Below, piece by piece: positions 1 through 11,796 of a stretch of 64,000 nucleotides of DNA. Source of the stretch: Erodium maritimum (lineage: Eukaryota; Streptophyta; Magnoliopsida; Geraniales; Geraniaceae); assembly GCA_963921825.1 (NCBI GenBank), contig OY997590.1, positions 42,177,039 to 42,241,038 on the forward strand. Reading direction: 5' to 3'. The notes beneath the pieces are model-generated. The model made no database searches and had not been told where the DNA came from. It saw nothing but the letters and a program-made list of their open reading frames with translations. A program made the position numbers and the translations under genes. Position 1 is the first letter of the stretch. Each line of letters begins with the position of its first letter.

Positions 1-1644
1 AATAACCACACAAGTCACAATTATGTATCACCAATTTCATCTCTACTCGCTTTCATGTTCGTTATTTATTAACCGTTCAAACAACACATAGCACTCAACC
101 AGATGCACACAGCAAACAACCCTATAGGCACGACATGGCCCGATTCTACCAGCACGACAATTCCCAAGACGATAATCGTAAATGTTCACAGTTTATACGT
201 CTATGCTAGTTATTCACATCCTACATGCATACTAGTTCTTTAACCGGTTATTAGGTTTCCCTGTATGCACTCTAGTACAACCATAATAAAGCGGGTTTCG
301 AGGTAATCCCTACCTCTCAAATCTCTATCTAGGTCGCCTAGCTGCTGACGTCTTGGCCAACTCCGGTCTTCTCCGTGCTCGGGGTAAAGGCCTGGTTTTA
401 ACACAAAAGGGACGGTCATCAGTCCCGGTCCAATCCGTAACGGTGCTCAAATTATTAATTTAGTCGAGAAGTTTGTCCAAAAGTCCTTTAGATTGTCCGA
501 TAGTCCTTGAAATTATCTGATTTTAACCAATTAATTAAACTGGCCTGACCCGGATCCAACCCGAATCCAGGCCCAACCCGGATCCAGACCCGGTCCGAAC
601 CCAGAATCGACCAGGATCCAAGCCTGACCCGGACCCGGCCCAGAGTCAACCCGGGCCCGGCCCCAGACCAGGTCCAGCCCGAGTCCAGACCCGACCTGTC
701 GGACTTGGGCCTGGCCTGATCCAGGTCCAGCCCGGGTTTGTCTGGCCCAAAAGGCCCATACTCAAAGCTGGGCCAAGGCCCATTCTCTCTGTTCACCCCA
801 AGGCCCGATATGACCTGGTCTGACTGAGCCGGAGACGAAGTGGGCAGAGGCTAGGGTTCCGGCAGTCCCACGGCGGTGGCGGTGGTAGGGAGCTGGGAGG
901 AGGAGCGTTTGGGGTTAGGTGAGGCGTTAGGACTCCGGCGAGCCCGTCGCCGTGGCGTTGGTGGCCAGAGCGCGACCCAAACGCCTTCCTCGACTCAGAT
1001 TTGGCGAGGGAGTGAAGGCTCGCCGGTGTCGCTCCGGCTACTCCCGTCCAAATCGAACACGACCTGAGGAGTAACGCTAGGTCGGAGAAGAAGAGTGGGG
1101 TGAGGGGGATTGTCGGAGAAGATGACGAGTTTGGGGCATGAATCACCGGTAATGTCTCGCACGCGGTGCGATTGGGCTCGGGAAAAGACGGCTGCGAGTT
1201 GGTTTTGAGGTCGGATTTGCAAAGCTCGGCTCCGGACGTGGGTTAGTGCGAGGGCGAAGGAAAGGGGAGAGAAGGTGACGAGGGCGAGTCGAGGCGGTAG
1301 TGGAGGAAGGTCGGCGAGGGAATCTGGCTCCGGCGAAGCTTGAGAGAGAGAGAGCGATGGAGAAGAAGCTCTGAGCGCGAGAGGGAGTTGTCCTCGGGGA
1401 GTGTGCGGCTGCGCGAAGAAGAAGAGAAACAGGGTGCGTTTAGGGTTGCCCGAATTGGGTTGGCTGACGTGCTGCTGGGCTTGGCTCTTCTGACTGGGCC
1501 CATGTCAGCCTGGCCCAAAAACAGCTTCTAATCGCCTTTTTTTTAAATCATACTCGATCCAATTTTTTTGATCCGATTCCTAACTACGACGTTCCATCGA
1601 ATAATTTTAAACTTTTAACTCTTTAAAACGAGGCGGTCTTTACA
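1..1644 (-). mobile_element. Partial Ty3/gypsy LTR, minus strand
   Basis: The stretch resembles the LTRs of the gypsy element at 15726-25947: positions 145-170 (ctaccagcacgacaattccc) match 16773 onward, and the cctagctgctgacg motif near 335 matches 16965. It ends in cggtctttaca at 1644, the reverse complement of a gypsy LTR start. The left part lies outside the window, so I cannot say whether this is a solo LTR or one end of an element. No polypurine tract follows 1644, so this is the outer 5' end of a minus-strand LTR or a solo LTR. A short (GA)n run sits near 1341-1352. Open frames here are not conserved coding. Confidence 0.7.
540..780. repeat. Degenerate short tandem repeat inside the gypsy LTR
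   Basis: About 240 bases are built from imperfect repeats of roughly 10 to 18 bases around the cores cccggatcca, cccgggcccgg and aggtccagcccg. The array creates a proline/glycine-rich open frame on the minus strand that is best read as repeat translation. The 3455-bp solo LTR at 57696-61150 also carries tandem arrays, of a different sequence. Confidence 0.75.
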
Positions 1645-1798
1645 ACCAATCAAACTTGGTTGGTTGTCTAGGTATTATTGACTTGTTTTGATCGGGTGTG
1701 GACTCATTTCGACGACAAAGTGTGGTAGGGAACTACTCCGACTTGGGTGGTTCTCTGAGTCAGGGTGATTGTGTCTGGTTGGGTAGGAAGGTGTTGAT

Positions 1799-2405
1799 AT
1801 GAAATTCCTAGCCTGGAATTGTAGGGGCCTCGGTAAACTGGCTTCGGTGGAGTATCTGAAGGGGGTCATACGTCGTCGTAAACCCCAAGTGATCTTCCTT
1901 AGGGAGACGTTGGCCAAGGAGGGTCGGGTGGAGACGTTAAAGCTCCAACTAAGTTTGGCTGGGGGGTGTGAAGTGCCGGCTGTGGATCACCAAGGGGGAA
2001 CGATGTTGTTATGGACGGATGTGATGACAATCGTTATCAGGAATTCAGGTCACAGATTTATTGATGTCAGTATAACAAATGAAGGCAGACTGGAATTTGT
2101 GGGGTTGCAGATCGTGAACTTAGATGGATGACGTGGGATCTTCTTTGGTCATTGGGGGTAGCACTCCCAAGGGAGATAAATGGCTGCAGATGGGGGATTT
2201 TAATAGGATTCTGGATCAAAAGGAAAAGCGGGATGGACTAGCATATCCGGAACACCTGATTTCTTCGTTCAAAGATGTGTTACAGGAATTACATCTAACC
2301 GATGTTCCACTCCAAGGGTATGGATACACTTGGCATAGTGGAAGCGAACCAACTACCAGGATGGAGGTGCAATTAGACATGGCTATTATTTCTCCGACTC
2401 TCTAG
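1799..2405 (+). pseudogene. LINE-A ORF2, apurinic-type endonuclease domain (broken)
   Basis: ORF2 opens at 1799 with MKFLAWNCRGLG, the usual start of plant L1 endonucleases, which nick the target DNA to prime reverse transcription. The first frame stops at 2129 and a second frame carries on from about 2124. It contains WLQMGDFN, the conserved strand with catalytic Asp and Asn, and the later YTWHSG strand. The expected SRLDR-type motif appears degraded as MEVQLDMA, and the frame stops at 2405. The linker to the RT (2406-2758) has further stops. The domain is recognisable but cannot be made as one protein. Confidence 0.85.
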
Positions 2406-2758
2406 CAGCTATTTCCGCAAGGGTATTTGGTTAATATAGGGATTTGTACCTCTGATGATCTCCCTATTTTATTTGACTCGGAGTGCATAGTTGAACATGT
2501 CAACTCCCGGCATTTTCAGTTCGAAAATATATGAGCAGAAGATCCAAAATGTGGGCATATTATTCAAACATCGTGGGGTGACGCAGATGATCATCCTATT
2601 CTCACCAAAACAAAGGAGACGAGAGAGGCTTTAGAGAAATGGGGGATGGAAGTCTACAACGCTCTCTCACGAAAGATAAGCCGTTACGAGAAAATATCCT
2701 CTGGCTGAACGGCAGGAATGACCAAACCAGTATTTGAAAATGTAAGGCGCTCCAGATA

Positions 2759-4362
2759 TTGTATGATAAGGCGCTGAATCAAAAAGGGGAGTTTTGGAGG
2801 CAGAGGGCCAAAAAACATTGGTTAGTTGAAGGGGATCGAAATACTAAGTTTTTCATGGCCACTGTCTGTCAACGCCAGAACATAAATAAGGTTACTGAGC
2901 TTAAAGATGAGAATGGCACGGTCCTTACTTGGGACACGGGACTGGGAGACCATATACTGTCCTTTTACAAGACATTGTCAACAGGAACGGATCGGAGAAG
3001 TGCGTCTTGGCTACCTGGGTTAAGTCAGGTCACGGAGGCACACAATGTATCTTTAATGGCTCATGTTACATCGGAAGAGGTTAGAGATGCTACCTTATCG
3101 ATGGGACCAAACAAGTCTCCAGGCCCGGAAGGACTAAATCCTTTCTTCTATCAGAGGTATTGGTCCACAGTGGGGGACGACGGGACATCCTGCATCCGCA
3201 AGATATTTGAAGGGGGGATGTCTCCGCCTCGCTTAACGAGACTACATTGGTTCTTATTCCAAAGGTGGAAGCGCCAACGAGCCTCAAAGACCTTCGGCCT
3301 ATCGCCTTGTGCAATGTCTTGTTTAGAATTGTCTCGAAAGTTGCAACAAATCGCCTGAAATATATCTTGGATGGCATTATGTTACCCACTCAGGGGGCTT
3401 TCATACTTGGGCGATCAATCCAACACAACATCATCCTATCCTTCGAAAACCTACATTTCATGAAAACTAAGAAAAAGGGTCGAGAGGGATGGGTAGCTCT
3501 GAAATTAGACATGAGTAAATCCTACGATAGAGTGGAGTGGGGTTTCTTCTGGGACATGATGCGCACATTCGGCTTTTGTGAGCAATGGATATCGCTGATG
3601 AGACGGTGTACATATTCGGTGACGTACAAGGTTGTGGCATGTGGAAATCAGGTTGGGTTTGTACAACCAGAGAGAGGTATTCGTCAAGGGGACCCTTTGC
3701 CTCTGTACTTATTTCTGTTCTGTATGGAAGGGTTCGCAAGACTCCCCCAAGTTGAGGAAGGGCGGGGTCATATTCATGGGGTCCAGATTGCACCGGCCGC
3801 CCCTTCGATCACTCATCTATTCTTCGTAGATGATTGTTCCGTCTACTGTAAAGCCTCTCATATTGAGATGGGACGGGTCAGGAACTATCTTTGGATGTTT
3901 GAGGAAGCGTCAGGACAGGTGGTGAACCTTCATAAGTCATCGCTATTTTTCAGTACGAACACTCATGTGGACGCACGAGCAGAAGGGGTGAGATTATTGG
4001 GCATTCCAGAGCTTCAGACTCCGTCACCATATCTCGGGGTTCTAAATATGATGGGATGGAGTAGGAAGAAAGACTTGTAATACATTCTGGATCAAGTGTT
4101 GAAAAGGGTCCACCGATGGGATGGTAAGCTTCTTAATGGGGCAAGAAAGGAGGTATTGGTCAAGTCAGTTCTTCAGGCCATACCGACTTATGTTATGAGT
4201 GTCATGCGTCGACCGCAAGGAAAACTAGAAAATATTGATGTAGCACTGGCACGATTCTGGTGTAAGTCCTCGGGTGGTGGGGAGAAACGAATAATCTGGC
4301 AGTCGTGGGCGACTATGTCCCGGTCAAAGGAGAGCGGGGGTCTCGGGTTTAGGAATCTCTAG
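2759..4362 (+). pseudogene. LINE-A ORF2, reverse transcriptase domain (broken)
   Basis: Three overlapping frames (2759-3358, 3247-4080, 4096-4362) make up an L1-type RT (RVT_1). Visible motifs include KSPGPEGLNPFFYQ, LIPKV...RPIALCNV, LKLDMSKSYDRVEW, GIRQGDPL and the catalytic LFFVDDCSVY. The catalytic motif is FVDD (about 3822-3833), where plant L1s usually have FADD. One frameshift near 3240-3300 and stops at 4078 and 4360 interrupt it. The enzyme would copy LINE RNA at the nicked chromosome. Frame continuity and motif order make the call secure. Confidence 0.9.
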
Positions 4363-5097
4363 GATTTCAATACAGCACTGCTGGGAAAGCAACTTTGGAA
4401 AATTGCCACGGAAGAGACAACTCTGGTAGCTCGCGTTCTAAAAGCACGATATTTTCTGGACTCCACGATATTGGAGGCCAAACGGGGACTAAAACAGAGT
4501 TTTATCTGGAAAAGTCTCCTATCAACCCAGGCCCTAGTTAAGAAAGGGGCACAGAGATCCATAGGGCCGGGGTAATCCACATCAGTACTTCGCCACCTGT
4601 GGCTTACAGAAGTGGAACCATGGATAACCTCGACACACCCAGATCTGGAACACATGAATGTGACATGCCTTATGAAATAAACCACAAGATAATGGGATGA
4701 GGAGAAAATTTTTACTATGTTTAATGAGAGAGATAGGGTAGCTAATCTTACAGTCCCAACAAGTAAAGTGGCTCTATTGGACTCTTGGTACTGGATGAGG
4801 GAGCACTTGGGCCAGTACTCAGTCAAGTCGGCCTACGGTATGATCACTCACGGAAAATCATCTTCAGATACCCACTCAGATATATGAACCTCGATATGGG
4901 AGTTAGACGTACTTCCAAAGGTGCACACTTTTCTACGAAGAACATGTGCAGGATGTCTCCAGGTTGCGACCAGAATAAGGGTGCGCAAGGTGGATATTGA
5001 ACCCCTTTGCCCAGTGTGTCAAGGAGAGGAGGAATCAGAATTTCATCTCCTAGTCACATGCCCGGTGGCGGCAGAATGCTGGCGGATAAGTGGATTG
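4363..5097 (+). pseudogene. LINE-A ORF2, connector and zinc-binding RT region, up to the copia insertion
   Basis: Out-of-frame pieces link the RT to a zf-RVT motif, CPVC-x8-FHLLVTC, encoded at about 5005-5062. This motif is common near the C-terminus of plant LINE ORF2 proteins and probably binds nucleic acid. The frame then reads AECWRISGL and is cut at 5097 by the first base of the copia LTR. Stops occur around 4575 and 4680. Confidence 0.8.
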
Positions 5098-6719
5098 TGT
5101 TAGTCTTAGTGCCCGTAGTTCAATCCTAAATGTTCAAATGTATAAATCATCGTTAGCAATAAAATTAAAGCGGCTTTATATTACTTATGTGTTGGAGTAA
5201 TATATCGATGTGTGCTCTGATCTATGCCCACCATGCGAATAGAACCATAGATCGAGATAGATCACACTCGATGGGTCCCTAGTCAACAAAGCTTCACTAG
5301 AAGCGACTAGTATGAAAGATGGCTCTTTATGGCTTACGTTCTGTTAGTCATTGGAATGGGATTCCGGAGTCTGATCATAGATATCATGTGGGACATGATA
5401 TTGGACGACCCGCCCTGAATATGTGCCATAGATTAAGTCATGAACATATTCAGTGTTGTAGCTTGTCATGTATCCTTAGAGCAAGGAGTCTTTGTGATCG
5501 CTATGTAGTCAACAACTGAGTTTGACCTGAGCCTAACGTTGTCCGTAACAGGGCTTCCATAACGGCCAGGATTGGCTTGGGGACGGGCTACATGAGTGAC
5601 ATGAAAGGCGGCTAAGGGATTTATCCCTCACGGATCGAGACAAGGCTTGGAGTCTTGGGATTGATCGCGTCGGATACTGTTGGACATTTCCGGTATGGAA
5701 GGCTTGGAGGCGATAAGCGAATCACGGGACCTCGTTGGAAATGGCCATGGGCCATGTTCCAAGAGGCCCATGAAAGGCCCATGCAACCAAGGCCCATGGA
5801 ACTAATTAATCAAGTCTTGATTAATTAGTACTAAGTAAGCAAGACAAGGATTAAGGTGTTGGTGATTCACCACCTAACCCAATCTTGTCTTGCCATACTT
5901 TGTCCTATTTACACCTTACTTGACACCATACTTGTCCCATGCCTTTAGTTGGACACGTATGGGTTTTGTTATGTTTAAGTCATCTTTTTTCAACATAACA
6001 AACACAAGACAAGAATAGGAAACACATTTTCTCTCCCTCTTCCATGGCCATTTCGGGTTTGGCTAGTTTCCACCTCCATTTTTGTGTTCTTGAGTCCTCA
6101 AAGAGAAGAACTACGTGGCTTTGATTCCCATGTGGATACGTAGGCGTCTTGGAGACTCAAGCCAATCATTCGTTAACCGGTGTTCTTGTTTTGGTAAGAG
6201 ATAGTGCTGAATTTTTCTCTTGTGAATCCGTTCTTTGTTAGTTGTTTCATGGTTTTAATCATCTCTTGGTTTTTATTGATTTTCCGCTGCGAGTTGGTTC
6301 ATCTCCAACCCTACCTCGAGACCCAACAGATTGATCCTTCCAACAGTGGATGGAGATTTTATCGAGTGGCTGCGCTATATCTTAAGCATCAACCCAACAA
6401 CCAGGGGGGAGATAGGATGTCTCCTTTGGGAAATCTGGAAAGCTAGGAACAAGAAAGTTTGGGGGAATGTTCCATCCAGTGCAATGAAAATAAATCATAC
6501 GACTGTTTTCTTAAATGCGGGGTGGATGGAAGCTAAACTTGGGAGACTCAAGCCAATCTTTCGTTAACCGGTGTTCTTGTTTTGGTAAGAGATAGTGCTG
6601 AATTTTTCTCTTGTGAATCCATTCTTTGTTAGTTGTTTCATGGTTTTAATCGTCTCTTGGTTTTTATTGATTTTCCGCTGCGAGTTGGTTCATCTCCAAC
6701 CCTACCTCGAGACCCAACA
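5098..6719 (+). repeat. Copia copy 1, composite 5' LTR
   Basis: Bases 5098-6328 are a TG...CA LTR, 6329-6540 a piece of LINE-A, and 6541-6719 a repeat of the LTR end. Compared with the 3' LTR it lacks about 456 bases (counterpart of roughly 12327-12782), with tca at both break points. The first few hundred bases differ from the 3' LTR at only a handful of sites. Small open frames in it, such as 5319-5519, recur in other LTR copies because the DNA is repeated. Confidence 0.88.
6329..6540 (+). repeat. LINE-A segment embedded in the 5' LTR
   Basis: This segment is nearly identical to LINE-A at 13875-14085 and to the copy at 13484-13697. It begins with the TSD bases gattg and ends aagctaaactt, where it joins gggagactcaagcc, a copy of the terminal LTR region. 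It encodes the LINE stretch ILPTVDGDFIEWLRYILS. It lies between two LTR ends and is therefore inside the repeat. Confidence 0.9.
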
Positions 6720-6720
6720 G

Positions 6721-6732
6721 TGGTATCAGAGT
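6721..6732 (+). other. Primer-binding site, copia copy 1
   Basis: The bases tggtatcagagt lie one base after the LTR end. They match the 3' end of plant initiator tRNA-Met, the usual primer for minus-strand synthesis, except for the last base (c in copy 2). Confidence 0.88.
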
Positions 6733-8274
6733 CGTGCTACCTTCGGGATTCACAAGACGGTGTTCAAAGTTTCGGTTTTGCTTGAAAGTTTCGTTTTTGG
6801 CATGTTGTTTTGCTAAATTGTTTGATAACATGTTTTAAATACTTGTTTATGGATTTAATGCATCTAAAATGAATTTTTGAAAATTATTTCAAATCTGGAA
6901 ATTTTGAAAAAATTTGATTTTTCGGGTCTCGGGAGCGCGACTCTCGGGGAGCCGAAACCGGGACCGAACGGGGTTCCGTTGGACGGAGCTAGGCCAAGCA
7001 TGACCATTGGATGGTTGATATGCCAAGGCTAAACAGTTTTGTTAGTTATGACGAGTTTGGAACCGTCATGACGAACTCGAAGATCAAATGTTCAAAAGTT
7101 TCATTTTTGAACGGTTTCGATAAACCGAGCATCAAAAATTTTCGAAACTTGGCTATTAATTAAAACCGGAAAATCACATGATGTTTGATAACATGCTTGT
7201 TTGATAACACGATGAGTGATGTGATGTTGGCATGGTGTACATAATAGCCCCGAGCTCGATTTAATTATTTATCGCTTTTCACGGCCTGCGAGCCGTTAGA
7301 GTTAGCGTGTAATTATTCTTTCAAGGTGTGGTCGTCGAACCACTTGTTTGTAATATTTATTTATTTCCGACCTGCGAGTCGTGTATTAATTTGTAATATT
7401 TTACTCAAGACGAAGAAAGGGCGAAAAAGTCATTTGGTGGCTTTTCAGGTGTTGGCATCGGCTTTGAGTCGGTGGAGCTCAAGAAGCTAGTGGGAGTTAG
7501 TTTAGGGGGCTATTATGTGCACATTTATCGCTTTATGCTTGGTTTATTTTATGCATGATTAATTCTATGTGTTTTAGAATTGCATGCTTAACTTTATTTA
7601 CCGAGCATATCACCTCACATGCAAAGATAAAATTGGAATTTTAATCCTTGTGTGTGAGCCCTTAGAATCGTCATTACATTGGATGTAGTTGACGGGTTCG
7701 AAGGAAGAATTACATTGGATGTAATTTGAGGCATCATTGCATTTGGAATGTAGTTGATGTGCTCATCGCATCTAGGATGTGTCAAAGTTTTAAACACAAC
7801 CGGACAAGTAAAAACGGGTCATGTCCGATACCTCCCAATTATCAACACCTTACTACCTCCCCGTCCTATGGGTGTCGTGCGCATTAGCGGAGCATCCATG
7901 GGAAAGCGGGGTAGTAGGTTTGGACGACATATGTGGGTGTCGTGCGCATTAGCGAAGCACCTACATAGTGACGGGCCATAGTTGAAAATTGGTGGACCTG
8001 ACTACGATTCTCAGCCTGAGGTTGAGCTAGGGTAACAGATAGGGTAAGTCGTGTACATAAGTACATACCCTAGCCAAGAGTCACATTGGATGTGATTGGA
8101 TGGAGTCCTACCTACATAGCTCGATTAAGTGGTGAGCATTAGTTCAGCTTAATCGAGTGAATCAAGGATCTTGGTTTTAGATTCTAAAGGTATAGAATCG
8201 ATTGTTGGTGTTTAAGCTTGATCTTCATAAAATTTATTCAGTTTACTGATTGAATTTTATCTGTTGTAAATCAA
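6733..8274 (+). other. Copia copy 1 untranslated leader
   Basis: About 1.5 kb with no supported gene. It contains short direct repeats of the type attacattggatgtagtt near 7673-7760 and two copies of gtgtcgtgcgcattagcg (7874 and 7937). The same leader, slightly diverged, follows the primer site of copy 2 (54845-56358), so it belongs to the element and may hold packaging or dimerisation signals. Confidence 0.7.
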
Positions 8275-8860
8275 ATGGCAAATTCAGCGAACATTAATAG
8301 TTTGTCATTAAAAACCATTCTTGACAGGGTCAAGCTAAATGGGACAAACTATTTGGACTGGTACAGAATTTTGAGGATAGTCCTCAAGTCTGAACGCAAA
8401 GAATATGTCCTTGACAAGGCTGTCTCTAAGACCATATCAGAGTTACATGAAGTGTCATTAACTGCTGAGAAGAATATATCAGGGATCTAGGATCCAAGGA
8501 TATTCTGATGGTCAACAAGGGAATTGGAAGTGGCAAGGGCGGGGCCCATGCGCACTTGGCAGGAAAGATGAGACACATGAGAATGTCTGCTTCTACTACC
8601 AATAGCCTGGTCATTGGAACCGGGATTACAGGAAGTTCACGGCTGATCTGAAGAAGGGCAGTGGGACTGCGCCTTCATCAAATAGCGTGGATGATCTGAA
8701 GAAGGGCAGTAGGACTGCGCCTTCATCAGGAAACCTGGATGATCTAAGGAAGGGCGGTGGGACCGTGCCTTCATCCGGTATTAACTCTATAGAGCTACAT
8801 CTCTCTACTTCCAAAGATTCATGGGTATTAGATACCAGGACTGAATCTCACACATGCACT
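8275..8860 (+). pseudogene. Copia copy 1, gag and protease remnant
   Basis: The start at 8275 (MANSANINSLSLKTILD) and the LNGTNYLDWYRILR motif are typical of copia Gag. The frame stops at 8488 after only about 71 residues: it jumps from YVLDKAV to TISELHE, so most of the usual capsid region is missing. A zinc-knuckle trace (PGHWNRDY) follows near 8608, out of order and with lost cysteines. Repeats of a KKGSxTAPSS unit follow (8650-8780). The protease site reads VLDTRTESH, so the DTG triad has become DTR (8831-8839). Gag would form the particle and protease would mature it; neither is possible here. Confidence 0.82.
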
Positions 8861-10140
8861 TATATATGGTGGCTGAAAGTAGGAGAGGTTTGGAAAGCAC
8901 GAAGTGGACCTCAGAGTTGTGGCAACTGCTGTAGGATCCATGAGTCTTGCTTTGCCAAGAGGCCTTGTCTTAGTATTGTATAATGTATATTGCATACCTA
9001 CTTTTAGTAGGAATATTATATCTGTATCCGTGTTTGACAAGGAAGGATATAATGTTAATATTGGAAATGGAGTTTTCAATGTTCTATGCAATGATATGTT
9101 TTATACCAGTACTGACTTGGTTGGAGGATTGTACATATTAGATATGGGTAACAATGCCTCAAGTTCTATATGTTCCGTTAATACCAAGAGGTCTAAATCC
9201 AACGATTTAAACCTAACTCTGTTATGGCACTGTCATTTAGGTCGCATAAACAAGAAGCACCTATCAGCACTTCAGAAGTGCGGACTTTCAGTTTCATTCG
9301 AATTCCATTCGATCGATAGGTGCAAGGTTTGTTTGATGGGCAAAATGACTAAAGTGCCCTTTTATCGATCGCGATGAAAGGGCGGGTGCATTATTGGGGC
9401 TGATACACTCGAATGTGTGTAGACCAATAAGTTCACTTGCCAGGAGGGGTTTTAGCTACTTTATCACATTTACTGATGATTACAGTAAATATGGTTATGT
9501 CTATTCGCTGAGACATAAGTCTGAAGCTTTTGATAAATTCAAAGAGTTTAAGACTAAAGTAGAAAACCAGCTCGACAAAGGTATTAAGGCACTTCGATTG
9601 GATCGAGGTGTAAAATACTTGACCACAGAGTTATTAGATCATCTAAAAGAGAATGAGATCCTTTTGGAATGGACTCCTCCTGAGACACTGTAGTTGAAAG
9701 GTGTAGCCAAACGGAGAAATCGGACATTGTTAGACAATGATCCGTTCCATTATTAGTTGGACTGATCTCCCAATCTCTTTCTGGGATTATGCTCTAGAGA
9801 CGACCGCATTCATAGTGAATCGGGCTTCGACGAAGGGTGTGGAAGGGATACTATTTTAAAATGGTACGGGATGATGCTCGCTTTGTCCTTCCTAAAGATT
9901 TGTGGTTGCGAGGCGTATGTGAAACATTTGGTTTCGACTAAGCTCGAACCAAGATCTGAGATATGCACCTTCGTGTGGTATCCCAAAGCAACAAGGGGAT
10001 ACTACTTCTACAATCCCAGTGAGAACATGGTGTTCGTCGCATGGGATGGGGTCTTTATGGAAAAGGAGTTTTGTTTCCAAAGACGTCATTGGGAGGACTG
10101 TGCATCTCGAAGAAATTCAGGATGGTACAGATCTGTCTAA
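8861..10140 (+). pseudogene. Copia copy 1, integrase region (broken)
   Basis: A GAG-pre-integrase zinc motif is visible (LTLLWHCHLGRINKKHL, then CKVCLMGKMTK). The rve core follows (GLIHSN...YFITFTDDYSKYGYVY), then RNRTLLD and the SFLKICGCEAYVK and GYYFYNPSE signatures. The first catalytic Asp of the HTD motif is Asn (9412-9414). The Asp of LRLDRG is kept, and the usual Glu before RRNRT is Lys. Stops at 9691, about 9755 and 10138 break the frame. It would have joined cDNA ends to the chromosome. Confidence 0.85.
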
Positions 10141-10269
10141 ACCAATTGGCAACCCAGTAGAAAGGAGCCAGAGATTGTCGTAGAGTAAGAACCAATTCCT
10201 GTTACAATTCCGGAAGGTCCAAGGCGATTTGAAAGGATCAATCTTCCACCTCCAAGATATGGTATCCGG

Positions 10270-11182
10270 AGGTGACAATGAAGTCATGGTGGATCACGAT
10301 GATCCAGCCACCTTTCAGGAAGTCGTGGATGGGCCCAACTCCGAGTTATGGCTGGGAGCCATGAGGGAGGAAATGCAATCCATGTCGGACAACCAAGTCT
10401 AGGAACCGGTTGATCCCATCAATGGTGTGAGGACCATCAGATGCAAATGGATCTTCAAGGTGAAGATGGACATGGACGGCAACCCTCTGACCTACAAAGC
10501 TCAACTGGTGGCGAAAGGTTATAGGCATGGATTGACTATGAGGAAACCTTCTCCTTAGTGGCTATGGTCAAAATCGATCCAAATTCTTCTTGACATAACT
10601 GCGTATTATAATTACGAGATATGGCAAGTGGATGTCAAAACCGCTTTCCTAAATGGAAATTTGACTGAGTACGTTTGTATGTCTCGGCCCAAAGGTTTTG
10701 ACGATCCGAAGAATAAAGGAAAGATTTATAAGTTGTTGAAATCCATTTATGGATTGAAACGAACTTCTCGGAGTTGGATCCTTCGTTTTGATGAAGCTGT
10801 AATTGGATTTGGCTTAGTCAAGAACGAGTATGAATCTTGCGTTTATAAGAAGGCTAGTGGGAGCAAGATTACCTTTCTGGTTCTCATTGAAAATGACATC
10901 CCAACCTTGCACGAGACTAAAGCTTGGTTGAGGAAGTGTTTTTCAATAAATGACTTAGGCGATGCTTCTTATATCTTAGGGATTAAGATATGTAGAGATC
11001 GCACCAAGATGGTCTTGGATTTAAGTCAGGGAACCTATGTGAACAAGGCATTGAGTAGGTTCTTAATGCTCGATTCAAAGAAAGTACTCTTACCCACTAG
11101 TCAAGGCATTTATCTCAGCAAGACTCGGTGTCCTAAGACAGCTGATGAGCTAAAAATGATGATGAGAATCCTATGCGCCTAG
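10270..11182 (+). pseudogene. Copia copy 1, reverse transcriptase (RVT_2) lacking its active site
   Basis: An upstream part (FQEVVDGPNSELWLGAM, CKWIFKVKMDMDG) and a main frame from 10628 (MDVKTAFLNGNLTEYV, SIYGLKRTSRSW) identify a copia RT. Where the family has a YVDD box, the protein reads FLVLIENDIPTL: the catalytic Asp pair and its neighbours are gone (junction about 10886-10891) without loss of frame. Copy 2 has the same junction. A frameshift near 10530 and a stop near 10401 add damage. The protein could not polymerise DNA. Confidence 0.88.
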
Positions 11183-11780
11183 GGGCAGGATCGATCATAT
11201 ATGTCATGACATGTATGAGACCGGACGTCTCGTAAGCCTTATGTTGTACCAGTAGACATCATTCTAACCCGGGGGAAAGATGATGCTGAACTAGTCGTCG
11301 AAGGATGAGTAGACGCTACTTTTCCAAGACAAATCCAGATGACTTTAGAAGTCAGTCAGGATATGTGTTTACGCTGAATGGCAGAGCTTTAGCTGGGAGA
11401 GCGTAAAGCAAGATACCAATGCCGAATCTACGACAGAGGCTAAGTACATGGATGTTGCAGAGGCAGCTAAGGAGGCTATGTGGATTTGGAAATTCATGGC
11501 AGGGTTGGGTGTAATTAAAAACCCATCCAGCCCGGTGAATCCATTTTGCGACAACACAAGGGCCATTGCGCAAGCTAAAAGCCCAGATCGCATAACAAAT
11601 CCAAACATGTACTAGGGCGTATCCACCTAATCAGTGAAATACTGAATTGAGGTGAAGTGAAGATAACCTATATTGCAACAGATGATAACATAGCCAACCC
11701 TTTGACTAAGGCAGTGTCGCTGCCTGAACATGTTAGACATGTAAAGTCGATGGGGACATATTGGAGTTTAGATTGGAACT
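11183..11780 (+). pseudogene. Copia copy 1, RNase H region (remnant)
   Basis: Scattered frames retain copia RNase H signatures, including the terminal block VRHVKSMGTYWSLDWN just before the polypurine tract and an ITYIATDDNIADPLTKA-type motif at about 11665-11715. Many stops occur. It is identified mainly by position between RT and the polypurine tract and by similarity to 62286-62843. Confidence 0.7.
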
Positions 11781-11795
11781 AGGGCAAGTGGGAGA
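11781..11795 (+). other. Polypurine tract, copia copy 1
   Basis: The purine-rich agggcaagtgggaga lies directly before the 3' LTR at 11797, where plus-strand synthesis would be primed. The same sequence is at 62844-62858. Confidence 0.85.
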
Positions 11796-11796
11796 T

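Noticed and set aside
488..796. 102-codon minus-strand frame rich in Gly, Pro and Asp
   Set aside because: It is a translation of the degenerate short repeat in the gypsy LTR.
5319..5519. A 66-codon frame repeated at 12018, 52616 and 63081
   Set aside because: It lies in the copia LTR and recurs because the LTR DNA recurs. In the older solo LTR (26195-27942) a one-base change breaks the frame, so there is no sign of protein selection.
6721..6732. tRNA gene at the primer-binding sites
   Set aside because: Only the 12-13 bases complementary to the tRNA 3' end are present; there is no tRNA body.
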